From the NCBI GenBank assembly GCA_964616395.1, contig CAZTUT010000171.1, positions 1 to 6,020 of the forward strand: a stretch of 6,020 nucleotides of DNA, read 5' to 3'. A program made the translations under genes and the position numbers. This DNA is from JALHMQ01 sp964616395. GTDB lineage: Bacteria > Pseudomonadota > Gammaproteobacteria > Burkholderiales > Burkholderiaceae_F. Positions within the stretch are counted from its first letter, which is position 1. The number at the start of each line of letters is the position of its first letter. This document shows positions 1 to 4,813 of the stretch, piece after piece. The notes under the pieces are model-generated. The model was not told the origin of the DNA. It did not search any database and saw only the letters and a program-made list of their open reading frames with translations.

Positions 1-363
1 ATGCACTGCAATTTCGGCATCGATCTGATCAATCAGATCAAGCTCGAAAATCCGCAGCTCTGGACGCCCGAGTTCCGCAAGGAGATCACCGCGCTGTTCC
101 TGCGTGCCGTCGATCTGGAGTACGCGTATGCCGAAGACACGATGCCGCGCGGCGTGCTCGGCCTGAATGCGCCGATGTTCAAGGGCTACCTGCGCTACAT
201 CGCCAACCGGCGCGCTCAGCAGATCGGCCTCGAGCCGATGTTCGCGCAGGAAGACAACCCGTTCCCCTGGATGAGCGAGATGATCGATCTGAAGAAGGAA
301 CGCAACTTCTTCGAGACACGCGTCATCGAGTATCAGTCGGGTGGTGCGCTCAACTGGGAGTAG
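1..363 (+). CDS. nrdB: Ribonucleoside-diphosphate reductase small (beta) subunit, class Ia; C-terminal part
   Basis: This is the last 120 residues of the R2 subunit of aerobic ribonucleotide reductase, which houses the di-iron/tyrosyl-radical cofactor and passes the radical to the NrdA subunit for reducing ribonucleotides to deoxyribonucleotides in the cytoplasm. The gene is cut by the window edge; the ATG at base 1 is an internal methionine. The family normally has an E-x-x-H iron-ligand motif here (RDESMH), so His2 is probably the last iron ligand. Conserved family blocks seen are HCNFGIDLINQIK (2-14), EYAYAEDTMPRGVLGLN (40-56) and NPFPWMSEMIDLKKERNFFE (86-105). The C-terminal tail, which in this family binds NrdA, ends EYQSGGALNWE; Tyr111 may be the radical-transfer tyrosine (inference). 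The stop is TAG. nrdA is expected upstream, outside the window. The assignment is confident; the length of the missing part is not known from this window. Confidence 0.95.
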   Translation: MHCNFGIDLINQIKLENPQLWTPEFRKEITALFLRAVDLEYAYAEDTMPRGVLGLNAPMFKGYLRYIANRRAQQIGLEPMFAQEDNPFPWMSEMIDLKKERNFFETRVIEYQSGGALNWE

Positions 364-411
364 CGCAGTGTTTGCGATCTCGCGGCATGCAGCGCGCCAT
401 CGGGTGCGATG

Positions 412-480
412 CGCGCGCGTGAAACGGTGAATTGCACGTGAACGAAATCGAACACTCATCGATTTCGAGCGCGCGTTTTT
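412..480 (+). terminator. Candidate nrdB transcription terminator (compound hairpin plus T5)
   Basis: A perfect 9-bp inverted repeat (CGAAATCGA at 443-451 and TCGATTTCG at 459-467, 7-base loop) lies 80 bases after the nrdB stop. It is followed by GCGCGCG at 469-475, which can pair with CGCGCGC at 412-418, and then by five T residues at 476-480. The paired GC arm immediately before a T run is terminator-like, but the GC stem encloses a long interior, so folding is not certain. The central inverted repeat could instead be a protein-binding site. Confidence 0.4.
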
Positions 481-481
481 C

Positions 482-510
482 TTGCGAGGCCGTGACATTG
501 AGAGTAAAAA
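482..510 (+). promoter_or_regulatory. Possible sigma-70 promoter for the H1-like gene or a leader RNA
   Basis: TTGCGA at 482-487 and TAAAAA at 505-510 are separated by 17 bases; each matches four of six positions of the -35 and -10 consensus. They sit just after the candidate nrdB terminator, in the least GC-rich part of the gap. If used, the transcript would start near 517 and give the H1-like gene a leader of roughly 480 bases. This is a weak, sequence-only call. Confidence 0.28.
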
Positions 511-932
511 GCGACCTCAAGTTGGATGTCTCGATCGAGGCGACCAAGAAGCCCGGATCGATCACTGATTTGAACGCTGACAGTCGAAGAAATCTCCCTC
601 TCGTCACTCGCGCAGGACGACTGCCCATCGGAACGTTCCAGTCCCGGGGCTTTGCTCCTTCTCCGCAAACCTCAGCACGCTTTCACCGCGAGATCGCTTC
701 CGTCTGCCCGACGGCCCGCTGCTCGCTCCCGCTGTCTTCTCCTTGCCTCTCGCGTGTGCAGCCTTTGGCTGCCATGACCGATGCGCGTGCCAGTGAGCTG
801 GCGTCGCGCCGTACCGAATTCATCAGCGTCAGCGGCTCACGCCCTGAACGGACCGCGCTTCACTCGGATTCGCGCCTCAAACGCCTTTCTGGGTATGTCG
901 CGGCGCCAGAGCTACCGCATGCGCCGATGAAT

Positions 933-960
933 AGCCCGGCCGCTTTCCGCGCCGGGTTTC
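933..960 (+). terminator. Terminator-like hairpin in the leader of the H1-like gene (possible attenuator)
   Basis: AGCCCGG (933-939) pairs with CCGGGTT (952-958), and CGC (941-943) pairs with GCG (949-951) across a one-base bulge at 940 and a TTTCC loop. The hairpin is followed by TTTCCTTCTC, a weak pyrimidine tract in place of a clean T run. It ends 38 bases before the start codon of the H1-like gene. It could terminate an upstream transcript, act as an attenuator, or only shape the 5' untranslated region. Confidence 0.4.
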
Positions 961-982
961 CTTCTCAACTGTTTGCAAACTG

Positions 983-988
983 AAGGAG
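983..988 (+). promoter_or_regulatory. Ribosome-binding site that fixes the start of the H1-like gene
   Basis: AAGGAG lies 8 bases before the ATG at 997, a near-ideal Shine-Dalgarno arrangement. It rules out the in-frame TTG at 973, which lies upstream of this site. A perfect 10-bp palindrome, GTTTGCAAAC (971-980), sits immediately upstream and may be an operator or part of translational control. Confidence 0.85.
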
Positions 989-996
989 TAGTTCTC

Positions 997-1455
997 ATGG
1001 CAACCAAGAAAGCTCCGGCCAAGAAGGCCGCGAAGAAGGCGCCGGCGAAGAAGGCTGCGGCCAAGAAGGCCCCGGCGAAGAAGGCGGCGAAGAAGGCCCC
1101 GGCGAAGAAGGCGGCCAAGAAGGCCCCGGCGAAGAAGGCGGCGGCCAAGAAGGCGCCCGCCAAGAAGGCCGCGAAGAAAGCTGCTGCCAAGAAGCCGGCA
1201 GCAAAAAAAAAAGTAGCTAAGAAGCCGGTAGCCAAGAAGGCTGCCAAGCCGGCAGCCAAGAAAGCTGCCAAACCGGCAGCCAAGAAAGCGGCTCCGAAGA
1301 AGGCTGCGCCGAAGAAGGCTGCCAAGCCGGCAGCCCCCGCTCCGGCTGCAGCACCTGCGCCTGCAGCAGCACCTGCTGCTGCGGCTGCGCCGGGTGCCAA
1401 GGCGCCCGCTGCCCCGGCAGCCGCCTGGCCTTTCCCGACGGGTAGCCGTCCGTAG
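997..1455 (+). CDS. Histone H1-like, lysine/alanine-rich DNA-binding protein
   Basis: The 152-residue protein resembles the C-terminal tail of eukaryotic histone H1 and bacterial H1-like proteins such as Bordetella BpH1 and the AlgP repeat domain. These proteins are thought to bind and compact DNA non-specifically in the nucleoid. Residues 4-110 are almost only Lys, Ala and Pro in repeats of the type KKAPAKKAA, shifting to KPAAKKAA and PKKAA around 80-110. Residues 111-143 are Ala/Pro-rich with a single lysine, and the chain ends WPFPTGSRP (144-152), which carries its only aromatic residues and only arginine. I recall similar endings in betaproteobacterial homologues, suggesting a conserved functional tail. 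No globular domain is visible. The ATG follows a strong ribosome-binding site, and an intrinsic terminator follows the stop, so the gene is probably monocistronic or read from its own leader. Oddities: a ten-A run at codons 69-72 and near-perfect 27-bp DNA repeats. Confidence 0.9.
   Translation: MATKKAPAKKAAKKAPAKKAAAKKAPAKKAAKKAPAKKAAKKAPAKKAAAKKAPAKKAAKKAAAKKPAAKKKVAKKPVAKKAAKPAAKKAAKPAAKKAAPKKAAPKKAAKPAAPAPAAAPAPAAAPAAAAAPGAKAPAAPAAAWPFPTGSRP
1063..1142 (+). repeat. Three exact 26-bp copies at 27-bp period inside the H1-like gene
   Basis: The 26-mer starting AAGAAGGCCCCGGCGAAG and ending AAGGCGGC occurs identically at 1063-1088, 1090-1115 and 1117-1142, with one variable base between copies. 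Each period encodes nine residues (KKAPAKKAA). Diverged copies flank the array, starting at 1033 and 1147, each 30 bases from its neighbour. Identity at silent positions suggests recent duplication or gene conversion, so the copy number may vary between strains. Confidence 0.85.
1182..1212 (+). other. Hairpin followed directly by an A10 run: candidate slippage site
   Basis: TGCTGCC (1182-1188) pairs perfectly with GGCAGCA (1197-1203) across an 8-base loop, and the ten A residues occupy 1203-1212. The in-frame reading is GCA AAA AAA AAA GTA. One extra A (or a -1 shift) gives AGT AGC TAA; one fewer A (or a +1 shift) gives AAG TAG. Both alternatives stop at once, giving products of 74 or 72 residues in place of 152. 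The sequence is certain; slippage itself is inference. Confidence 0.4.
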
Positions 1456-1475
1456 GCTGTCAGTGATGTTCAGTT

Positions 1476-1505
1476 ACGGGGCGCTGCGTGCGCCCCGTCT
1501 TTTTT
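1476..1505 (+). terminator. Intrinsic terminator of the H1-like gene
   Basis: ACGGGGCGC (1476-1484) and GCGCCCCGT (1490-1498) form a perfect 9-bp stem with a 5-base loop, followed after one C by six T residues (1500-1505). It lies 20 bases past the stop codon of the H1-like gene and separates it from yggT. Confidence 0.93.
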
Positions 1506-1554
1506 GTGCCTGCGGCCACGTTGTGTTTCCTGATCCGGCGTACGCCGTGGTGGC

Positions 1555-1560
1555 TACAAT
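1555..1560 (+). promoter_or_regulatory. Possible -10 element for the YggT-family gene
   Basis: TACAAT matches five of six positions of the sigma-70 -10 consensus and lies 24 bases before the yggT start, downstream of a strong terminator, so yggT needs a promoter hereabouts. No good -35 hexamer is found at the usual distance. If used, the leader would be only about 18 bases, and no Shine-Dalgarno sequence is visible in it. Confidence 0.3.
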
Positions 1561-1584
1561 CGGCGCGCTTCCCGGCCTACCGCC

Positions 1585-2121
1585 ATGCTGTCCAACATCA
1601 CCCAATTCCTGATCGATACGGCCGGCGCGCTGCTCGGTGCGGCGCTGCTGCTGCGGCTGTACCTCAACTTCGCGGGCATGCCGGCGCGCAACCCGCTTGC
1701 GCAGTTTGTCATTGCCTTCACCGACTGGCTCGTACGACCACTGCGCCGCCTGCTGCCTGCGGCCGGCCGTCTCGACATGGCATCGCTGGTCGCGGTGCTT
1801 CTGGTTGCCCTGCTGGCAATGGTGTTGATGGATCTGGCCACCACCGGCTTGGTGTTCTGGGAGCGAGCGCTGCTGCGTACGCCGGTCACGGTGCTGCGCT
1901 GGGCGTTGAATCTGGTCTTCTGGCTGACACTGATTCACGTACTGCTGAGCTGGGTGAATCCGCACGCGCCGGTTGCGCCGGCGGTGTCAATGCTGCTGCG
2001 GCCGTTCCTTGCGCCGTTCCAGCGCATCCTGCCGACCGTCGGTGGCTTCGATCTGTCGCCGCTGGCGCTGATCGTGGTCGTGAACCTGCTGCTGCTGATC
2101 GTCAATAGTTCCGGACTCTGA
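1585..2121 (+). CDS. yggT: YggT family integral membrane protein
   Basis: This 178-residue, strongly hydrophobic protein contains two copies of the YGGT domain. Repeat one spans about residues 20-75, with LLRLYLNFAG and then RPLRRLLPAAGRLD; repeat two spans about 117-172, with HVLLSWVNPHAP and then RPFLAPFQRILPTVGGFD. Likely membrane segments are about 7-29, 64-90, 101-125 and 157-174. The conserved P-x-R-x-hydrophobic-LP and (G)xxD positions typical of the family are seen in both halves. The function is not firmly known; family members have been linked to osmotic-shock tolerance and, in plastids and cyanobacteria, to membrane or cell-division roles. The ATG at 1585 gives the expected N-terminal membrane helix, though no ribosome-binding site precedes it. 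Its frequent neighbours proC and yggS are absent here; it lies alone between a terminator and a convergent gene. Confidence 0.92.
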   Translation: MLSNITQFLIDTAGALLGAALLLRLYLNFAGMPARNPLAQFVIAFTDWLVRPLRRLLPAAGRLDMASLVAVLLVALLAMVLMDLATTGLVFWERALLRTPVTVLRWALNLVFWLTLIHVLLSWVNPHAPVAPAVSMLLRPFLAPFQRILPTVGGFDLSPLALIVVVNLLLLIVNSSGL

Positions 2122-2185
2122 GCGCTGGAAAGATCGCCGTCCACGCGGAGCCGTCGCGAGAGACCGCGCTGCCTCCGGGTTGCTG
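2122..2185. other. Short convergent gap between yggT and slyB
   Basis: This 64-base gap separates two genes that are transcribed towards each other. CGCGG (2144-2148) can pair with CCGCG (2164-2168), and AGCGC (2121-2125) can pair with GCGCT (2166-2170), but neither stem has a T run. No bidirectional intrinsic terminator is visible, so ending of either transcript may depend on Rho or on sequence inside the opposite gene. Confidence 0.5.
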
Positions 2186-2665
2186 TCAGCGCATCACGCG
2201 CGTGACGCCGCCCTGCGTGACCAGGCGGACTTTGTCACCAGGCCGGAACTGCTGGCCATCGACCTCCTGGACGATCGCGCGAAGCTCGCCGTTTTCGAGC
2301 TTGACCGTGATCTCAAGGCCGGGCTTGAGGCTGGTGCTTCCCTCGATTGCCTGACCGATGACCCCTCCGGCAACGGCGCCTGCCACCGCGCCGATCACCG
2401 AGCCCCTGCCCTGACCGATGCTGCTTCCGGCGACGCCACCGATCACGGCGCCCGCGCCCGTGCCGACGCCGGTCGGGCCACGCTCGATCTGGACATCGCG
2501 CACGCTCTCGACGGTGGCCATGCGAACGATCTGCTCACGCTGCGTTTCGCCGGCGCGATAGACGCTTGCCGACCGCTGCTGTGTGGCGCAACCTGCCAAC
2601 GCCGTGGTCGCCAGCAGGATTGCCGCCAGCAGCGGCCAGCGGAACGCGGAATGCTGAGTGGTCAT
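2186..2665 (-). CDS. slyB: SlyB-like outer-membrane lipoprotein with glycine zipper
   Basis: The protein is 159 residues from the ATG at 2665, which has GGAG nine bases upstream (2675-2678); the in-frame TTG at 2680 overlaps that site and is a poor start. The N-terminus has a basic/aromatic start, a hydrophobic stretch (11-24) and the lipobox LAGC, with Cys26 as the lipidated residue; Ala at +2 predicts sorting to the outer membrane. Residues 66-108 form a Gly/Ala-rich glycine-zipper segment (17-kDa antigen / SlyB type), followed by a basic beta-rich C-terminal part with EITVKLENG and FRPGDKVRLV. Length and layout match Escherichia coli SlyB (155 residues), which stabilises the outer membrane under stress. 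It lies 122 bases after the PfkB-kinase gene on the same strand and converges with yggT. No clear promoter was found in that gap. Confidence 0.88.
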   Translation of the reverse strand: MTTQHSAFRWPLLAAILLATTALAGCATQQRSASVYRAGETQREQIVRMATVESVRDVQIERGPTGVGTGAGAVIGGVAGSSIGQGRGSVIGAVAGAVAGGVIGQAIEGSTSLKPGLEITVKLENGELRAIVQEVDGQQFRPGDKVRLVTQGGVTRVMR

Positions 2666-2785
2666 GGTGTTGATCTCCAAAGGCCTACCTGAAAGCTGCC
2701 ATCCGTACCTGATCGGACAGCGTCAGGAAAAAATCGTTTCCGTCTCATGGTCCAACGGGCCAGACTCCGCCGCGTTGACACAACG

Positions 2786-2805
2786 GGTTACCAGGGTCGG
2801 TAACC
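2786..2805 (-). repeat. Inverted repeat spanning the stop codon of the PfkB-kinase gene
   Basis: GGTTACC (2786-2792) and GGTAACC (2799-2805) form a perfect 7-bp stem with a 6-base loop that includes the TAA stop at 2788-2790. There is no T run directly after it on the minus strand, so it is not a standard intrinsic terminator. It might protect an mRNA end or be chance. Confidence 0.4.
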
Positions 2806-3726
2806 GAAAGCTTCTGCAAAGCGATCACCGATCTGCGCCCGATCGGCGGTGTGGTTCTGCGCGCCGGCCTGCTCGATCTTCAGCGCGCCCATCACCGCCG
2901 CCAGACGCGCCGTGGTTTCCCAGTCGAGGCCTTCGCCGAGCCCGTACAGCAGCCCGGCGCGATAGGCATCGCCACAGCCGGTTGGATCGAGCACCTGGCG
3001 CGCGGTGGCAATTGGAATCGCGGTCATCTCGCCGTTGCGCCACAGTTCCGAGCCCTTGCCGCCGCGCGTCACGATCAGTGCCTTGACCTTCTTCGACAGC
3101 GTGGCGAGGTCCTGGCCCGTCTTTTCCATCATCAGTTGCGCTTCGTAGTCGTTCAGCGCCATGTAGTGAGCGCGCTCGATGAACCAGGCCAGTTCCTCGG
3201 CGCCGAACATCGGCAGCCCCTGGCCGGGATCGAAGATGAACGGGATGCCGCGTTCGGCGAACTGCTGGGCGTGCTGCAGCATGCCATCGCGGCCGTCGGG
3301 GGCGATGATGCCGAGGCCGACCGAGCCATCGCTCGGCACCGCGTTCAGGTGCGAGTGGGTCATCGCACCCGGATGAAATGCGGTGATCTGGTTGTCGTCG
3401 AGGTCAGTGGTGATGAACGCCTGCGCCGTGAACGTCGAGGGTACGTGGCGTACATGGCGGCGGTCGATGCCGAGTGCATCCAGCCGCGACAGATACGGCT
3501 GGGCGTCATCGCCAACGGTGGCCATCGGTAGCGGCGCGCCGCCGAGCAACTTCAGGTTGTAGGCAATGTTGCCGGCACAGCCGCCGAACTCGCGACGCAG
3601 TTCGGGAACAAGGAAAGCCACGTTCAGGATGTGGACCTGCTCCGGCAGGATGTGGTCCTTGAAGCGGCCCTGGAACACCATGATCGAGTCATAGGCGATC
3701 GAGCCGCAGATCAGCGCTGGTTTCAT
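2788..3726 (-). CDS. PfkB-family carbohydrate/nucleoside kinase
   Basis: This 312-residue protein belongs to the ribokinase/PfkB superfamily, which transfers phosphate from ATP to a sugar or nucleoside hydroxyl in the cytoplasm. The N-terminal substrate-side glycine motif GGCAGN is at 48-53, and the ATP/anion-hole signature DPTGCGD is at 247-253, with Asp253 as the predicted catalytic base. Other typical pieces are FIFDPGQGLP (163-172), LNDYEAQLM (191-199) and LIVTRGGKGS (217-226). The pattern (CGSIAYDSIM at the N-terminus, FGYRPW at the C-terminus) resembles the broad-specificity nucleoside kinase described from Burkholderia, so inosine, guanosine, adenosine or a related nucleoside is a better guess than fructose phosphate; that is inference. 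The ATG at 3726 follows the stop of the zinc-ribbon/DUF3426 gene by 21 bases of pyrimidine-rich sequence without a Shine-Dalgarno motif, suggesting coupled translation within the accC-prmA transcript. Confidence 0.9.
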   Translation of the reverse strand: MKPALICGSIAYDSIMVFQGRFKDHILPEQVHILNVAFLVPELRREFGGCAGNIAYNLKLLGGAPLPMATVGDDAQPYLSRLDALGIDRRHVRHVPSTFTAQAFITTDLDDNQITAFHPGAMTHSHLNAVPSDGSVGLGIIAPDGRDGMLQHAQQFAERGIPFIFDPGQGLPMFGAEELAWFIERAHYMALNDYEAQLMMEKTGQDLATLSKKVKALIVTRGGKGSELWRNGEMTAIPIATARQVLDPTGCGDAYRAGLLYGLGEGLDWETTARLAAVMGALKIEQAGAQNHTADRAQIGDRFAEAFGYRPW

Positions 3727-3747
3727 CGGCAGAGTGGGAAGAAGAGG

Positions 3748-4803
3748 TTATGGGTAGAAGGGATAGACAACGAAGCTGGCTGCGCTGACGCCGCGTGCCT
3801 CGAAGGTGATGCGGACCACGTGGTCGGCGCCGGCGTCGATGCCTTCGTCGAGTCTGGTCGCTGGCTCGCCGGCGGCCGCCAGCGTCTCGGCGGCACTGAA
3901 CACCTTGCGCGCGAGCGTGCGGTTGGCCGGATCGGTCAGGGTCAGCTCGACGGCGGGAAGCGCGACCCGGAACGCAGCCCGGTTGCGAAGCACCGCCGAC
4001 AGCTCGAACAGTTCGGTGCCGGGCAACTGCTGCAATTCGCTGCCTACCACCGCAAGCAGATCGGCGCGCGCCGGCCACGCGACTTCGCAACCGTAGTGGC
4101 GGCAGGCTTCGACGAACTGCGGTCGCAACTCGGGCCAGCGCATCAGGATCTCGGTGCGCATCAGCAGCGCAGCCTGCGCGGTCAGGATGACGGCGAGCAC
4201 GAGCGCGCCGATGCCGTAGGCGAGTGAGCGTCCGCGGGACTGCCCGCGCTGATGCAGAAAGGCAGGCTCGGGCTCCGCTGCCGCACCGTCCGGTGCCGGG
4301 TCCACGGGGTTACCCGTCTCGATGTCGAGGCCTTCGGCCACCGCCGGCGTTGAATCAGGCGGCGATGCGGCGCTGTTGCCCTCCTGCCGCGGAAGGCGAC
4401 GCCGTTCGACGGCCTCGGCCTCGCCTGCGGATGCCGCGCTGCCAGCGCGGATCTTGCCCAGTTCCTGCGCTTCCGGGATGACGAGGGTCGGCACCGCGAG
4501 CGGATCGCGGGCGCCAGCATCCGCAGCGGGACCGACTCGTACTGGCGGGGGAGCAAGCGGTTCGGCGGCGGCAGGCGGGGGTGCCTCGCGTGTCTGGCCT
4601 GTCTGCTGGGGCCGCGCCGTGACGTCCGACGAATTCGACTCGGCCGCCTGCAACGCGGACTCCTCGACATACGACAGGCTGCCGATGGCGTCGAACACAT
4701 GCCGGCAACTGCCGCAGCGAACCAGGCCGCCGCGCAGCTTGAGCTGGTCGGAGACAACGCGAAAAGTCGCGTCGCATCGCGGGCAGCGGGTCGCCAGCGC
4801 CAT
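3748..4803 (-). CDS. Zinc-ribbon membrane protein with DUF3426 domain
   Basis: The 351-residue protein has three parts. An MJ0042-type zinc ribbon occupies residues 1-40, with the ligand pairs CPRC (7-10) and CGSC (30-33) intact. A long Ala/Pro/Glu-rich, probably disordered linker follows (about 45-185). A single membrane helix (about 194-215) leads into a DUF3426 domain (about 215-350) with two cysteines, Cys234 and Cys239, that could form a disulfide. The predicted topology is zinc ribbon in the cytoplasm and DUF3426 in the periplasm. The function is unknown; similar genes commonly follow prmA in betaproteobacteria, as recalled. The ATG at 4803 lies 10 bases past the prmA stop with no Shine-Dalgarno motif, so translation is probably coupled. 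The architecture could pass a signal or tether a complex across the inner membrane, but nothing in the sequence proves that. Confidence 0.9.
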   Translation of the reverse strand: MALATRCPRCDATFRVVSDQLKLRGGLVRCGSCRHVFDAIGSLSYVEESALQAAESNSSDVTARPQQTGQTREAPPPAAAEPLAPPPVRVGPAADAGARDPLAVPTLVIPEAQELGKIRAGSAASAGEAEAVERRRLPRQEGNSAASPPDSTPAVAEGLDIETGNPVDPAPDGAAAEPEPAFLHQRGQSRGRSLAYGIGALVLAVILTAQAALLMRTEILMRWPELRPQFVEACRHYGCEVAWPARADLLAVVGSELQQLPGTELFELSAVLRNRAAFRVALPAVELTLTDPANRTLARKVFSAAETLAAAGEPATRLDEGIDAGADHVVRITFEARGVSAASFVVYPFYP

Positions 4804-4813
4804 GTCGCGCCGC

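Larger units (their letters stand above)
364..996. other. 633-base gene-free interval between nrdB and the histone H1-like gene
   Basis: No convincing protein-coding gene or recognisable RNA family is seen here. The contents in order are: a GC-rich imperfect hairpin (392-419); a perfect 9-bp inverted repeat (443-451/459-467) followed by five T residues; a possible sigma-70 promoter (482-510); palindromic CGATCGA-type sequences (530-539 and 556-563); a C-rich, G-poor segment (651-750); small hairpins at 758-772 and 783-809; a 6-bp stem at 901-906/921-926; a terminator-like hairpin (933-958); a 10-bp palindrome (971-980); and the ribosome-binding site of the H1-like gene (983-988). An open frame from 432 to 983 has no recognisable protein character. 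The interval is much longer than the other gaps in the window and could be a long leader, contain a small RNA, or be decayed sequence. Confidence 0.7.

Noticed and set aside
432..983. Open frame of 183 codons in the gap after nrdB
   Set aside because: No recognisable family or motif, no ribosome-binding site, composition rich in Ser/Arg/Ala as expected from GC-rich non-coding sequence, and its end overlaps the ribosome-binding site of the H1-like gene.
973..996. Upstream TTG start for the H1-like gene
   Set aside because: It lies before the AAGGAG site that is correctly spaced for the ATG at 997, and would add residues MQTEGVVL, unlike the usual MATKK start.
364..996. Search for tRNA, tmRNA, RNase P RNA, SRP RNA or 6S RNA in the long gap
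   Set aside because: None of the conserved core sequences or a cloverleaf-compatible set of stems was seen by eye; a covariance search was not possible here.
1012..1340. Repeated DNA units resembling a CRISPR or satellite array
   Set aside because: Repeats are in frame, encode a lysine/alanine protein and have no unique spacers; this is an internal coding repeat.
912..1400. Long minus-strand open frame opposite the H1-like gene
   Set aside because: It is the complement of the lysine/alanine repeats, giving an Ala/Phe/Gly-rich low-complexity product; no start signal and no independent support.
2708..2733. 5-bp hairpin followed by six A on the plus strand, upstream of slyB
   Set aside because: On the minus strand, where the genes lie, the T run comes before the hairpin, so it cannot act as an intrinsic terminator for them; the stem is also short.
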